Numbered from the stretch's first letter, positions 26,591-39,905 are shown. The stretch is 64,000 nucleotides of DNA from Leptospira kirschneri serovar Cynopteri str. 3522 CT (GCF_000243695.2 NZ_AHMN02000017.1:1-64000); one strand, 5' to 3'. Numbers and translations: made by a program. The notes: generated from the sequence alone by a model not told the origin.

Positions 26591-27220
26591 TACAATTCCC
26601 ATTTCAGTAAGTAAGGCTTGAATTGCCAAATCTATTTCTCTATGAATCGTGTGAATCTTGATTATTCTTGTTTCTATTTGGATGATATAAGTTTTTTAGA
26701 CCTACCCAAAGTTAAAATTAGAATGTAGTTTTGGATATTTTTCCCGCTTACTAATCTTGTAGAAATAGAATACCATAAATTTTGAATTGAATCCCTGCTT
26801 TAGAGGCGGAATTCCGATACTTTATTATATTAGAGTTGTTGAAAAATTAATTCTTAATCCGCTTCTATTTCATGGAAATGGTCGATTGAAGCAGTTTTGT
26901 TAATTGAACTATGGAATTTTCAACAACTCTATTCGTTTTGAATAGAATCAATTTTAAGCGTTGGAGATTCTAAATCTGGTTTTAGAATATCAGATTTCTT
27001 TAAATCGTTTTCAAAATACTCGATTTCTACGGATCAAAAATGGATTTTTCTAAATTCCTTTCGAAAAAAACTTGATTTCTAATACATTTTTTTAATAAAC
27101 ATGTAAGTTGTTGCTTACCATGGAGATTTTCTTTCCTTTCGATTTATGATCTGAATGAAAAATTAAATCCTCTCAACGAGGCAAAATTCTATTTATTTCT
27201 AGCAAAAACGGAGCGTTTTT
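26591..27220. other. Intergenic region with an R2 repeat
   Basis: About 630 bases, no gene. Contains an R2 element at 26832-26930 and AT-rich sequence. Possible promoter for the transferase gene downstream; no confident boxes. Confidence 0.5.
26832..26930. repeat. MITE-like element, family R2 copy a
   Basis: Left end AGAGTTGTTGAAAAATTAAT; right end AATTTTCAACAACTCT, its inverted copy. About 99 bases. The centre has GAAGCAGTTTTG(C/T)TAA, also found in copies at 29322 and 54253. Confidence 0.8.
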
Positions 27221-29135
<1,915 letters not shown>

Positions 29136-29229
29136 AAATTGAAAACGAATCATAGGTTGCGCTGCCCATTCTTGTGGAAGATGGAATTGTAAATTCATAT
29201 CTTGTAAAATAAAATAAAATACAATATTG

Positions 29230-29318
29230 CTGATAACTATATAATAAAGTACCTAATATTTTATATGGAATCAGCGTTTTGTGATAGAATTAACGGTACT
29301 TATTTTTATAGGGATCAG
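29230..29318. repeat. MITE-like element, family R3 copy a
   Basis: Begins CTGATAACTATATAATAAAG and ends CTTATTTTTATAGGGATCAG; the two ends are inverted copies of each other with a few mismatches (the right end inverted reads CTGATCCCTATAAAAATAAG). About 89 bases. Confidence 0.7.
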
Positions 29319-29321
29319 TAA

Positions 29322-29413
29322 TAGAGTTTTTGAAAAATGAATTTCCGTTGTATTGAAATGTGTAATTGAGACAGTTTTGCTAAACCTCGCTATAGAATTT
29401 TTCAACAACTCTA
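29322..29413. repeat. MITE-like element, family R2 copy b
   Basis: Left end TAGAGTTTTTGAAAAATGAA, right end AATTTTTCAACAACTCTA, with CAGTTTTGCTAAAC inside. Immediately adjacent to R3 copy a. Confidence 0.8.
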
Positions 29414-29725
29414 ATATGCTTTTAAATATATAGAGAACTTATGACTGTTTTTCTTTTAGAAACATTCAAAAAATATTGTATTTTAAAAACTTGATATACT
29501 AAGTGATTTCGTGGAATATACGTATTTATATTTGTTTTAAATATGTATATAGATTTATTTTTGTGCAAAAGGTTTTGATCTACCTGTATAAATCCAAGTA
29601 GGCTGTCCGGAACTTTGTGCGGCGGCTTTCGGAGAAAAGAATTTTGTAGTTTGTATATTCTGTTTTTTTGTAGTGGCTGCCAAACGCAGATTTTGTGCGG
29701 GAATCTGACGGAAGACGATATTTCA

Positions 29726-29877
29726 TAGTAGTTCCCACATTACTCCACATCTAAACGAATCGATTTTAACTGTGGGAACTCTCACAAATCAAGGATTTAC
29801 CAGTTGAACTTTGAAAATTGTGGGAACTCATACTTTTAAAAAATTCTTTCTCGTTTTTTTACTTCAAATTCACGTTA
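29726..29877. repeat. MITE-like element, family R1 copy f
   Basis: Contains TAGTAGTTCCCACATTACTC, then TGTGGGAACTCTCACAAATC and TGTGGGAACTCATACTTTTA, ending CACGTTA. The left end is not clear. Confidence 0.5.
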
Positions 29878-29969
29878 ATTTATCAAACCAAATCCGTATT
29901 TTCAAAACGAGAACGTCTCTATTTTCGTCGGTTAATACAGAATGAATTTTATAAATCGATCGATTTTGC

Positions 29970-31958
29970 TTACGGTCTCGTATTTGTAGATATTATTTTT
30001 TGTAGTTCCATTTCCGAAGGGAAAACTATATTTCGATTTAATAATTCGTAGCTCAGGTTTAAGTAGGCTTTTGCTTTTTTACTCATTTCTTCGCATACGA
30101 AAGGGTCTTTGCCACAGAAGTTATTTTTTTCGCGTGGCGGATTGATGTTGTAGGAAAGGTCTTCTTCTCCGTCAAAAAATCTTAAGTAAAAAAGTTCCCT
30201 TTCTATCCACCCAAATAAGTTTCCGTATGCGAAGTAGGCGGTCCTAGTTCTTTCCGGGGCCAATAGGTTTCTACCCATTGCGGAAAAGTAGGCTTTTTTT
30301 CCTACAAGTCCTAAAACTGTAGGGATAATATCCAATTGGGAAGCTATAGTTTCGTCTAACGCTGGTTCCACTTTTCCGGGAGCGTATATTAAAAAAGGTA
30401 CGTTTCTATCTTCATAGTAATCTAAATATCTATGATGAGTATGATCTGCCACAAAAACGAAAATTGTGTTTTTGAAATATCCGGATTTTTCCGCCTGAGT
30501 GATAAAGTTGTGAACGGCCCAATCTGCGTAGTTGTAGACGTTTAAGAAATCGTAGTCTCTTGTAGAAGGACCAAAAATTCTGAATTTTTCCGAAGGGGTT
30601 CTATAAGGATAATGAGTGGTTAGTGTTAGAGCCAAACCTAAGATGGGTTTTTTAGAGGTGGAAATCCGTTCATGCAATAATTGTAATACATCTGCGTCGT
30701 CGTATCCCCACGCTCCTAGTTTAAATCTTCCTAATTTTGTGATTTCTTTTTCTCCGAGTACTGTATCAAAACCCCAATGAGGCATTAGGGTGCTTTTATT
30801 ATCAAAACTCAAATCGCCCCCCGTCACAAAATACGTGTCGTAACCCATTCTTTTGAATATGTTTCCGATTCCGGAAAAATTTCCTAGAACTTGATGTGTT
30901 CTTACTACGGTCAACCCTGGTCGATCCGGAATTCCGGTGAGTATCGACATCATTCCGTTAGTCGTTCTTCCTCCCGAAGCGATAAAACGATTATAAAATC
31001 TTCCTTTTTTTAAAAGTTGGTTGAAATACGGAGTGATCTCTTTTCCTTCCACAAGTCCGTTCGAAATGGGATTGATGAATTTTCCGGTCCAGTTTTCCAA
31101 CATAATCAATACTACGTTAGGTGGTGTTCCTGGATTGGTTTCTTTTTGAACTCGTAAAATCGGATATTTATCGCTGATGAATTCTGCGCCCGCGTAGGCG
31201 GTTTCTTTTCGTACAATTGCAATCGCCTCTTGCGTTTCCAACTTGAGGAATTTAGGAATGGACTGGCTTTTTAAATCCATGATGGAAGTAAAAACGCCGT
31301 TTAATGCGATGTTGTTCACAAAATTGTTTCCGGAAACGATAGCGTTAGTCGCTCTTATGGGTGATTCTTGGATTCCTCCTCGAATTGCAATGATCGTTAT
31401 GATTGATACGAGTACAATTTGAACGGTTGTGGATTTCCAGGATTCCTTTTGATAACGGTACGGATTGTATTTGAGAAATAACCAAGTAGATAATGGAAGA
31501 AAGATGAGTAGAAATATAACTCCTATTATAAAAGTGATCGTATTTTGTTCTAATGCGGATTTAAGAATCACACCTAAATCTTTTCCTAGAAATACAAATC
31601 CTTCATAACCTATATGTTTATTTGCGTTTTCAAAATAGATGATGTCTGCTATCAGATGCGCTATCATCCAAATCCCTAAAAGTAGAGGTGTGTATCCCCA
31701 GAAAAAACGGTACAACTTAAATCGATTGAAATAAGGTAATACGGAGAGAAATGCAAATAATCCGAGTGTCATTCCGATTACTACTAGATCAAAACGAAAA
31801 CCTAATAGAAACGCGTATGTCAATTCTTGGAAAGGAACTCCTTGAAGTCTATAAGAGTAGACCGAAAGAAACGCGATCTTATAAACTAGAAGTATAAGTG
31901 CGAAGTAGAGAACATAACCTAAGATAAGTTTAAAGCGGGATGGTAAACGTTGAAACAT
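29970..31958 (-). CDS. LTA-synthase-like sulfatase-fold membrane enzyme
   Basis: A 662-residue member of the LtaS/MdoB (phosphoglycerol transferase) branch of the alkaline-phosphatase superfamily. Five N-terminal membrane helices (to about 200) anchor an extracytoplasmic catalytic domain. Key pieces: VVLIMLENWTGKFI with Thr in the nucleophile position, SGGRTTNGMMSILTGIP, NKSTLMPHWGFD, and FVFVADHTHHRYLDYYED for metal binding, then DIIPTVLGLVG. The start ATG at 31958 is preceded by GAG. Leptospira lacks classical lipoteichoic acid, so the natural acceptor is unknown. It faces the frameshifted enzyme at 27221, which suggests a paired envelope-modification function, but the link is an inference. 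Confidence 0.85.
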   Translation of the reverse strand: MFQRLPSRFKLILGYVLYFALILLVYKIAFLSVYSYRLQGVPFQELTYAFLLGFRFDLVVIGMTLGLFAFLSVLPYFNRFKLYRFFWGYTPLLLGIWMIAHLIADIIYFENANKHIGYEGFVFLGKDLGVILKSALEQNTITFIIGVIFLLIFLPLSTWLFLKYNPYRYQKESWKSTTVQIVLVSIITIIAIRGGIQESPIRATNAIVSGNNFVNNIALNGVFTSIMDLKSQSIPKFLKLETQEAIAIVRKETAYAGAEFISDKYPILRVQKETNPGTPPNVVLIMLENWTGKFINPISNGLVEGKEITPYFNQLLKKGRFYNRFIASGGRTTNGMMSILTGIPDRPGLTVVRTHQVLGNFSGIGNIFKRMGYDTYFVTGGDLSFDNKSTLMPHWGFDTVLGEKEITKLGRFKLGAWGYDDADVLQLLHERISTSKKPILGLALTLTTHYPYRTPSEKFRIFGPSTRDYDFLNVYNYADWAVHNFITQAEKSGYFKNTIFVFVADHTHHRYLDYYEDRNVPFLIYAPGKVEPALDETIASQLDIIPTVLGLVGKKAYFSAMGRNLLAPERTRTAYFAYGNLFGWIERELFYLRFFDGEEDLSYNINPPREKNNFCGKDPFVCEEMSKKAKAYLNLSYELLNRNIVFPSEMELQKIISTNTRP

Positions 31959-32241
31959 TCTAACTCTTTTTTAAATAGGATAGGAATTGAAAATTTAAAT
32001 TCTCAAAAACTATACTAGGCTGAAATAAAGCCGAAGGCTCAAGTCAAAAATAATTAAAAATTAGGTTATCACAGAAGCAAAACTCTAAGATCTAAATGAA
32101 TGTTTCTATTACTGATCTCTATAAAATTGAGCACTTAATGTTTATCTAAGGATCGGATTCAGGGAGTTCGTTGCACTTGAGTTTTTATTTGCCCCGGTTT
32201 TCTTTCTCTAAATTCACAGGATTAAAGTGTAAACTATTCAA

Positions 32242-32490
32242 TAACGTGAGCAGGGCGTAAGAAAATAAAAAAGAATTTTCTAAAAGTAGTAGTTCCTACA
32301 ATTTTAGAATTGGTTCGTAAAATCGTGGTTTGTGAGAGTTCCCACACTTGAATAACGAAGATTTAATTGTTATAAGCTTCTATTTTATAAATTGTGTTAG
32401 TTCCCACATTGAAAGAATCAATCTGTAAAGTTCAGATTTCAGCTTTTTTCAGAATCATTGGTTCCTTACTATGAGGAACCACGTAAGGTT
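32242..32490. repeat. MITE-like element, family R1 copy c
   Basis: Left end TAACGTGAGCAGGGCGTAAG matches copy a exactly. Inside: GTAGTTCCTACAATTTTAGA, TGTGAGAGTTCCCACA and TTAGTTCCCACATTGAAAGA. The right end is diverged, close to ACCACGTAAGG. Confidence 0.7.
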
Positions 32491-32797
32491 TAGGTAGATT
32501 TAAGAAAGATTGAAAATTTTCAATACAAAGTAAAAGCGAAACTTAGATTTTGCAATCAGTAGTTTAAATTCTGAGAGTATTGTATTATGAATCGTATGAT
32601 TTAAATGAGTTTGTCATATCCAACTAAAAGGTTTTCTGAGGATTTTTGATCCGATTGTTATTTGAGATTTTATTGTTGGCTGTAAAACTGGTTGGGTTTA
32701 AAAGTGATCTGTTTTTCAAAAATTCAATAATGTAAAAATAATACCTTTCTTGTTCGTGACCGGTTCCCGTTGTCTAAAAATTTAAAAAATTTGAATC

Positions 32798-32826
32798 TTG
32801 ACAAATTTACTTGTGCAAAATTATAA
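32798..32826 (+). promoter_or_regulatory. Sigma-70-type promoter of the tetR operon
   Basis: TTGACA at 32798-32803 and TTATAA at 32821-32826 with a 17-base spacer. Transcription would start near 32833, inside the operator and only about ten bases before the ATG, so the leader would be almost absent. Confidence 0.75.
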
Positions 32827-32842
32827 GTGAGTGATCACTCAC
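32827..32842. promoter_or_regulatory. Perfect palindromic operator of TetR family
   Basis: GTGAGTGATCACTCAC is a perfect 16-base palindrome between the -10 box and the ATG at 32844. TetR-family autorepressors often bind such sites; it would block the start region of the transcript. No second copy was noticed in the window. Confidence 0.85.
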
Positions 32843-32843
32843 C

Positions 32844-33599
32844 ATGGACTCACCAAATCAAGAAATGCATGAAAGTATCGAGCTGGATTCAAACTGGCCC
32901 GAAGGACAAAAGAAAATCTTTTTGGCGGCGATTGAAATTTTCGCCCAAAAAGGTTTTTCCGCAGCGACCACGATAGAAATTTCTAAAAAGGCAGGCGTCG
33001 CGGAAGGACTGATTTTTAAACACTTTAAGAGTAAAAAGGAACTTCTTTTAAGATTGGTTTCCCCTATTTTAGAAAAGTTTTTTGCACCTCTTACTCTCAG
33101 AAGACTACAGACAATGGTCTTTTCACAGAAGTTCACTTCTCTCGAACAATTTTTAACAGCCGTCTTTGAAGAGAGAATCGGTTTTGTTCGGAGTAATAAA
33201 AATCTGATGCGAATTATTCTTCAAGAAGCCTTTGTCACTCTGGAAGTTCGAAGTCTTTTAGAACGAGTCTTTAGACAAAGATTGGCTCCTTTGATTCAAG
33301 AACATCTAAAAAAATTTCAAGACGCAGGAATGATCTCCAAAGAAATTCCGATCAATAGTGCATTTCGTTTGGTTGCGGTCAATCTTGCGGGATTTGTTTT
33401 ACTTACAGAAATTTTTTATCCACCTAAACCAGAAGACGGTTGGGACCAAGAAGCAGAATTAAAAAAAACGATCGAGTTTATTGCAAGAGGACTGGCCCCT
33501 AAAATACAAGAAGCTCCGGTCTTAAAACCCCAGCCTAAGAAAAAACAAACCGTTCGTAAAACTGCGACAAAGGTGAAAAAGAAAAAGAAGAGATCTTAA
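32844..33599 (+). CDS. TetR-family transcriptional regulator
   Basis: A 251-residue regulator. Residues about 22-68 form the TetR helix-turn-helix: KKIFLAAIEIFAQKGFSAAT, TIEISKKAGVAEGLIFKHFK and SKKELL. The ligand domain follows, and the C-terminus ends in a basic Lys-rich tail (about residues 230-251). The ATG directly follows a perfect palindrome without a Shine-Dalgarno sequence, which fits a near-leaderless, autorepressed transcript. The next genes encode a membrane-fusion protein, permease and ATPase, so it probably controls efflux; a ligand cannot be named. Confidence 0.92.
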   Translation: MDSPNQEMHESIELDSNWPEGQKKIFLAAIEIFAQKGFSAATTIEISKKAGVAEGLIFKHFKSKKELLLRLVSPILEKFFAPLTLRRLQTMVFSQKFTSLEQFLTAVFEERIGFVRSNKNLMRIILQEAFVTLEVRSLLERVFRQRLAPLIQEHLKKFQDAGMISKEIPINSAFRLVAVNLAGFVLLTEIFYPPKPEDGWDQEAELKKTIEFIARGLAPKIQEAPVLKPQPKKKQTVRKTATKVKKKKKRS

Positions 33600-33629
33600 A
33601 ATCGCAATCGATTTTGATCAGGAGTTTTT

Positions 33630-34444
33630 ATGAATGTTTTCATCAATAAAGTAAAATATTGGTTTGCAGTCTATAGATCTCTACGTCTTGTGTTTCGGAT
33701 TCTTTTGCCTCTAATTCCGTTTTTAATTTTGTTTTTATTTTTATCCATGAAAGACAAAAAGAAAGTAGAGGATGTGGCGGTTATCGGTCCGATTACGGAA
33801 AAAGCCTACGGACTCGGAACCGCTCATTCTTTGGATACGTTTCGATTTAGAGTCGGAGTTCCTACTAAAATTACAAAGGTATTTGTTTTAGAAGGAGATG
33901 AAGTTGTTTCGGGCCAGGGGTTACTTCAGTTAGAAGGGGCTACGATCGTTCGTTCTCCGATTCATGGAATCGTTTCCGAGGTCGGTTATCACGAAGGAGA
34001 AGTCGCGTTTCAAAATTTTCTAGCGATTGAAGTTTTAGGAATTGGTTCTAAATATCTAATCGTTGCTCTTGACGAACAAATTCTTCTTTCGATTCGTAAA
34101 GATCAAAACGCGTTGATTCGTTTTGAAGGAAAGCCGAACGAGATAATTCAAGGAAGGGTTCGAGGAACTTTTTCCCACGCGGGACAATTTTTTGCAAGGA
34201 TCGAAGTGGCTCATTTCCCCGAAGGAGTTCTGCCTGGAATGACCGCAGACGTTGCGATAGAAATCGGCAAAAAAGAAAATGTGGTTCTGATTCCTAGAAA
34301 ATACGAAAAGAAACAGAAAGTTATAATATTCAGAAATGGTAAATCCATTTCGGTTTCCTTTAAACCGGGATTAAAATCGGAACAGTTTGTAGAGGTAAAA
34401 GACGGAGACATACAAGTTGGGGATAAACTTTCGGAGGTCCCGTA

Positions 34445-34445
<1 letters not shown>
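33630..34445 (+). CDS. Membrane-fusion (HlyD-like) protein of an ABC exporter
   Basis: A 271-residue periplasmic adaptor. One N-terminal membrane helix (about 15-40, LVFRILLPLIPFLILFLFLS), then a beta-barrel/lipoyl-like section with VTKVFVLEGDEVVSGQGLLQ type sequence (GVPTKITKVFVLEGDEVVSG) and a C-terminal beta-rich part (RGTFSHAGQFFARIEV, GVLPGMTADVAIEIG). It is short relative to MacA and has no long coiled coil, so it may not reach a TolC. It overlaps the permease by one base (ends 34445). No outer-membrane channel gene is in the window. Confidence 0.8.
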
Positions 34446-35683
<1,238 letters not shown>

Positions 35684-35684
35684 G

Positions 35685-36401
35685 ATGCAAGCCGTAAATG
35701 ATTCCGGAATTTCTGTAAGCGATCTTAGAAAAACTTTCGGTAATTCCGAAATTATCAAAGGTGTTACACTTGATATAGAGGACGGAGATTACGTTTCTCT
35801 TACTGGAAAATCCGGTTCCGGAAAAAGTACTCTATTGTATATGATCAGTTCTTTAGATCCTCCTAGTTCCGGAATGATCAAAATAGACGGAAAAAATATT
35901 TATAGAATGAATGAAGAGGAGATCCACGAGTTTAGAAATAAAAGAATGGGTTTTATATTCCAATTTCATTATCTATTACCTGAATTTACTGCGATCGAAA
36001 ACGTATTGATGCCTGCAAGAAAAGCGGGACTTTTAAAAGAATATCAGAGTTATGCGGAACATCTTTTAGAAGAATTTGATTTAAAAGATCGGATGAATTA
36101 TAGGATCAATCGTCTGTCTGGAGGTCAGGCGCAGAGAGTGGCAATTGCGCGCGCGCTTGTGATGAATCCTAAATATATTTTTGCGGATGAACCAACCGGC
36201 GCCTTGGATTCTGCAAATACAAAAGTAGTTATGAATATTCTGGAAAAGGTAAATCGGGAAACCAAAACCACCATCCTTGTAGTAACTCATGATCCCGACT
36301 TTGCCTCTAAAACCAAAAGACAAATTCATCTTGTGGACGGAAGGGTTGTTTCATTAAAAGAGTTTGAAACGATCAAAAAAAGTACGAAAACGGTGCATTG
36401 A
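35685..36401 (+). CDS. ABC transporter ATP-binding protein
   Basis: A 238-residue MacB/LolD-type ATPase. Walker [14 protein letters not shown] (about residue 45), Q-loop in [14 protein letters not shown], signature [15 protein letters not shown], Walker [13 protein letters not shown] and the switch His in VVTHDPDFA. Start: ATG at 35685 with no upstream extension; a longer in-frame start within the permease is unlikely. Completes the MFP-permease-ATPase set that tetR controls. Confidence 0.93.
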   Translation: MQAVNDSGISVSDLRKTFGNSEIIKGVTLDIEDGDYVSLTGKSGSGKSTLLYMISSLDPPSSGMIKIDGKNIYRMNEEEIHEFRNKRMGFIFQFHYLLPEFTAIENVLMPARKAGLLKEYQSYAEHLLEEFDLKDRMNYRINRLSGGQAQRVAIARALVMNPKYIFADEPTGALDSANTKVVMNILEKVNRETKTTILVVTHDPDFASKTKRQIHLVDGRVVSLKEFETIKKSTKTVH

Positions 36402-36463
36402 ATCCTGAAGTGGAAAAAATTTTCAGATAGGCTTTCTAAGTCTAACTTTTGATTCTATGTTTT

Positions 36464-37681
36464 ATGCGTTGGAATTTTCCAAAGTTTAAAGCGGGTTTGC
36501 CCAGAAGGTGGGAATATATACTTCCGACCGGATCTTTCAAAGAAACCGATCGAATCTCTAAAAAAATTATTTCCAATTCTTATCTTCCAAAAACTCAGAT
36601 TCCGTTTTTGAAAACTCAACACGGAAAAATTTTGCTCGAAAACGCCAACTTCAGACAAGCGCTTGAACTTTTAGTGAGAATTCCTTGGGTGAGAGATTTT
36701 AGATTGAATTTGGGAATGTTTCCGTTTAAAAGATCTTTTACCTTTGAAGGGTTTGAGGATGCTTTAAGAAAATCGAATATTCTTCCAAAAGAGTGGGGGC
36801 TTCGATTTCGTTCACAAGTCAAAGGGCAAAACAAATGTACTTCTAGCGATTTACAGACGTTTTGGGAATCAAGTATTCCATTGTCTTCCGGAATCAAAAC
36901 GACTGAACTCAGCGCTCTTCTTGTAGAAGACGAAATCGTTTTGAATCTAAGCCTTTCGGGAGAACCTCTCAATCAAAGGGGAAATTTTATACCTCTTTCT
37001 AAATCGGCTCCGATTCGGGAAGATCTTGCCAGATTTATAATACAAAAAATGCATTCTATTCTTCCAGATCCGAATGGGATTTTTGTTCCGTTTGCCGGAA
37101 CTGGGACTTTTGTTCGTGAGGCTGTGGATTCTATTTTAGGAATTAGTTTTACTCATTATGTTAGAAGTTATTTATTTCAGGATATGGAAGAATTTCCAAG
37201 CGCGACCTGGGATTTTTTAAAAAAGAAAACTCTAAAGAATTCTTTGGAAAATCCGATCGGAATCTGGTGGAACGAGCTGGAAGATGAAATTTTTGAATAT
37301 TCTAAAAATAGAATAAACCTATATCAAGATTTTTTAAATAACTTAGGATTTTCTGGTTCTTTTCGTTTTATCCAGGATAAAGGTGACTTTTTTAGCTTTT
37401 CTGCCGAAGATATTTGGAACGCTTCCGGAAGATGTAGACGAGTCTGGATGTTGTTGAATCCTCCGTATGGACTTAGATTAGAAAAAGGTTATTCGATTGG
37501 ATTTTATAAAAAATTGGGAGAAAGGCTCAAACATTGGTGGAAACTTCCCTGTGAACTGAGCGGTTTGATACTTTGTCCGAATGAGGATTGTTGGTCCGTC
37601 CTGATTCGCAATATAGGAATTAAGACGGATACGATTCATGTAACTCATGGCGGTTTGGATCTTAGGGTCGTTTATTTTTGA
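36464..37681 (+). CDS. RlmL/RlmN-like class rRNA guanine-N2 methyltransferase, likely
   Basis: A 405-residue SAM-dependent methyltransferase. Conserved pieces: an SAM site PNGIFVPFAGTGTFVREA near 205-220, and the N-P-P-Y catalytic motif in LLNPPYGLRLEKGY near residue 335. Also LNLSLSGEPLNQRGNF around 175, which resembles the RlmL family segment (L-x-LSG-x-x-L-x-RG). This supports an RNA (23S) m2G type activity but a precise target is inferred. Start ATG at 36464; an in-frame TTG at 36449 adds five residues. The gene sits after the ABC operon with a 60-base gap and may be transcribed separately. Confidence 0.75.
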   Translation: MRWNFPKFKAGLPRRWEYILPTGSFKETDRISKKIISNSYLPKTQIPFLKTQHGKILLENANFRQALELLVRIPWVRDFRLNLGMFPFKRSFTFEGFEDALRKSNILPKEWGLRFRSQVKGQNKCTSSDLQTFWESSIPLSSGIKTTELSALLVEDEIVLNLSLSGEPLNQRGNFIPLSKSAPIREDLARFIIQKMHSILPDPNGIFVPFAGTGTFVREAVDSILGISFTHYVRSYLFQDMEEFPSATWDFLKKKTLKNSLENPIGIWWNELEDEIFEYSKNRINLYQDFLNNLGFSGSFRFIQDKGDFFSFSAEDIWNASGRCRRVWMLLNPPYGLRLEKGYSIGFYKKLGERLKHWWKLPCELSGLILCPNEDCWSVLIRNIGIKTDTIHVTHGGLDLRVVYF

Positions 37682-37969
37682 AGGCCTTGATTTATTATAA
37701 AAAGAATTTCTAAGTAAATGAATATTATAGTTGTTGAAAATCAATTTTCTTTTGTTTCTTATCCATTTTAAATGAACGGATAATTCCGTTTTGCTAACGT
37801 AGATGATACTATCAAGTTATCCAAAAAAAATCAGAATGTGTTTTTGTAATAAAAATTTTATATACTACCGGGCTCTATAAAATTGAGCGCCATAAATATT
37901 GGGCACAAAATCCTATTTTTATTTTGGAACAAAATATTATGTATTTTTAATGTAAATTTGAGTAAAAGA
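37682..37969. other. Spacer with diverged R2 and R3 ends
   Basis: Contains ATAGTTGTTGAAAATCAATT near 37728 and TTTTGCTAACG (R2-like) and CTCTATAAAATTGAGCGCC near 37873 (R3-like). The converging genes end here; no gene in it. Confidence 0.45.
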
Positions 37970-38821
37970 TCAATCAGGATTTGAATATTCTGAAAATAAG
38001 GTAAACGGGGCCAGATCAGATTCAAAAAAAACTCTACTCAAAAAAGTAAAAAACAATCCTATTCCAAAATACAATCCCATCGGAATCGGAGTTTTACGGA
38101 TACTTTTCCCTCTTTCTCTGAGAATGATTGTGAACAAGACGGCAGGAATATAAGAAGCGTTTAAAAAAAACATCCACCAAGGATGGCCTGCAAGAAATGC
38201 GTAAACGGGTGCAAATAAAACGTCCCCGAATCCAATCCCTCCTGGAAAGAAAAAAAATAAAATCAAAAACGTGACAAAAAAACCACCTAACACAAATAAA
38301 TCGTTTAGGCCCGGAAGTTTACCGTCCAAAAGAAAAATGGAGATGACTCCAAAACATAAAATCCAGGGAAGATTTTCATAATCTAAGGAAAAATGGAACG
38401 CATCCGTCAAACAAGAGATCAGAAGATGCCCACATAAAAAAAGAAATGTAAAACTAAATGGAACATTTTTTGTTATGATAAAACAAAAAACAAAAATACA
38501 AACGAATAAAAATTCGATCAAAGGAAACAAAACGTAAATTTTTTTATTACAATACTTGCATATACCTTTGGAGATAAAAAAACCGATTATTGGAAACAGC
38601 TCCGGATAACGTATTTTTTTACCACAGTGGTCGCAGGAACTTGGTCTGGTGAGGATGTACTTCCATTTTTCGAAAGGTGAAAATAACTTCCTTACTTTTC
38701 CATAATAGGTTTCTAATATTCTAAAACCTAAAGTAACATAAAAACTTCCTAGGGAAGCCGCTCCTAAACTTCCGAAACAGAGGATTACCCAAAAGGAAAA
38801 AGAATCAGGCGAGATCAACAA
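37970..38821 (-). CDS. Prepilin peptidase (type IV leader peptidase)
   Basis: An aspartic membrane protease that cuts and N-methylates type IV pilin-like leaders in the inner membrane. The 283 residues show about eight hydrophobic helices. The Cys tetrad C63-x2-C66 and C88-x2-C91 (CDHCGKK, CKYCNKK) marks the zinc-binding loop of the methylase domain. The catalytic Asp residues are D140 (in TDAFHFSLD) and D200 in GFGD. Starts with TTG at 38821, overlapping the aminotransferase by 17 bases, so it is the second gene of that pair. No pilin genes are seen in the window. Confidence 0.93.
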   Translation of the reverse strand: MLISPDSFSFWVILCFGSLGAASLGSFYVTLGFRILETYYGKVRKLFSPFEKWKYILTRPSSCDHCGKKIRYPELFPIIGFFISKGICKYCNKKIYVLFPLIEFLFVCIFVFCFIITKNVPFSFTFLFLCGHLLISCLTDAFHFSLDYENLPWILCFGVISIFLLDGKLPGLNDLFVLGGFFVTFLILFFFFPGGIGFGDVLFAPVYAFLAGHPWWMFFLNASYIPAVLFTIILRERGKSIRKTPIPMGLYFGIGLFFTFLSRVFFESDLAPFTLFSEYSNPD

Positions 38822-39905
38822 GCGCCGAGATTCCCCGTTTTAGATTTTCCCATTCGGATGCAAAACTGATTCGGATGTAATTTTTAGAACTGGTGAAAAT
38901 ATATCCAGGAACTAAAATCAATTCTTTCTCTTTAACCGCTTTTAGGATAAAGTCTTCGTCCTTTTCTTTGATTTTAATGAAAAAGTAGAATGCGCCTTCA
39001 CTTTTTGTAATTTCGTAATGACCTTTCAAAGATTCAAAAACAAAGTCTCTTTTTTCTTTGTAATCTGTAATGTAAGAACTCATATCGGTTTTAAGTGCTT
39101 CGATACCCATCCATTGAGTTACAGAAGGAGCGCATACAAGAGTATATTGTTGTAAAGTAGTTAAGGTTTTTGTAATAGGTTCTGGAGCCAGTATGGATGC
39201 TAGACGAAGTCCGGTCATACTATATGTTTTAGAAAAACCTGAAAGTGTGATCGTCTTTTCATAAAAAGAACCAACCGAAATAAATTTTTTATCGTAGTCG
39301 AATTTTTCGTAGATCTCATCCGAAATCAGATAAGCTCCCGTTTTTTCGGCAAGTTCAGCGAGAGCTTCCAGTTGTTTTTTAGAAAGAATTTTTCCAGTAG
39401 GATTAGAAGGAGAAGAATAGATAATGATCTTAAGTTTTTTATTTACAAATTCCTTTAACTCTTCCGGTTCGAAGGACTCGTGAATCGAATTCATCTTACC
39501 TCCGTAAATTTTAATGTAGGCCGGATACATCAAAAAGTGAGGAGTTACTACCAAACATTCGTCACCTTCGTTTAACAAAGCGTTGAATAAAAGAAGAAAT
39601 GCAGAACTGATTCCAGATGTGACTAAAATCCTTTCTGGTTTTGCGTAGGAAATTCCGTTTTCATTTTTGTATTTTTCAGAAAGTGCACTTTTTAATTCAG
39701 GAATTCCTCCGGTAAGAGTGTAGGCGGTTTTACCTTCTTTCAAAGCTTTAGATCCGGCTTCTATAATATTCGAAGGACAGGGAAAATGGGGTTGTCCGAT
39801 GGAAAGGTTGATCGGATTTTTCAGCGTTCCAGCAAGTTCAAAAGCTTTGCGAATTGCGGAAGTATCTAAACCTTGGATACGATTGGCTAAAACATATTCT
39901 AACAT
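38805..39905 (-). CDS. Class I/II pyridoxal-phosphate aminotransferase
   Basis: A 366-residue fold-type I aminotransferase, cytoplasmic. The PLP Lys is near residue 226 in TLSGFSKTYSMTGLRLAS; NPTG appears in SSPSNPTGK, and DEIYEKF supplies the usual Asp. This is the aspartate aminotransferase-like branch, but the substrate is not certain. I chose the ATG at 39905 over an in-frame TTG at 39944 because the family begins near MLEYVLANRI. Its minus-strand transcript continues into the prepilin peptidase with overlap. A long AT-rich gap lies upstream. Confidence 0.88.
   Translation of the reverse strand: MLEYVLANRIQGLDTSAIRKAFELAGTLKNPINLSIGQPHFPCPSNIIEAGSKALKEGKTAYTLTGGIPELKSALSEKYKNENGISYAKPERILVTSGISSAFLLLFNALLNEGDECLVVTPHFLMYPAYIKIYGGKMNSIHESFEPEELKEFVNKKLKIIIYSSPSNPTGKILSKKQLEALAELAEKTGAYLISDEIYEKFDYDKKFISVGSFYEKTITLSGFSKTYSMTGLRLASILAPEPITKTLTTLQQYTLVCAPSVTQWMGIEALKTDMSSYITDYKEKRDFVFESLKGHYEITKSEGAFYFFIKIKEKDEDFILKAVKEKELILVPGYIFTSSKNYIRISFASEWENLKRGISALVDLA

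Larger units (their letters stand above)
29136..29969. other. Repeat cluster between two convergent envelope genes
   Basis: Holds R3 copy a (29230-29318), R2 copy b (29322-29413) and R1 copy f (29726-29877). No gene seen. The two convergent genes have no obvious shared hairpin terminator here, unless an R element provides one. Confidence 0.6.
31959..32843. other. Divergent intergenic region with R1 element and tetR promoter
   Basis: About 885 bases. Contains a lone R3-like end at 32113 (CTGATCTCTATAAAATTGAG), R1 copy c (32242-32490) and, next to tetR, a promoter and operator. No gene seen. Confidence 0.6.

Noticed and set aside
29818..30051. Frame across the end of the LtaS-like gene
   Set aside because: It overlaps an R1 element and the antisense strand of a well-supported gene.
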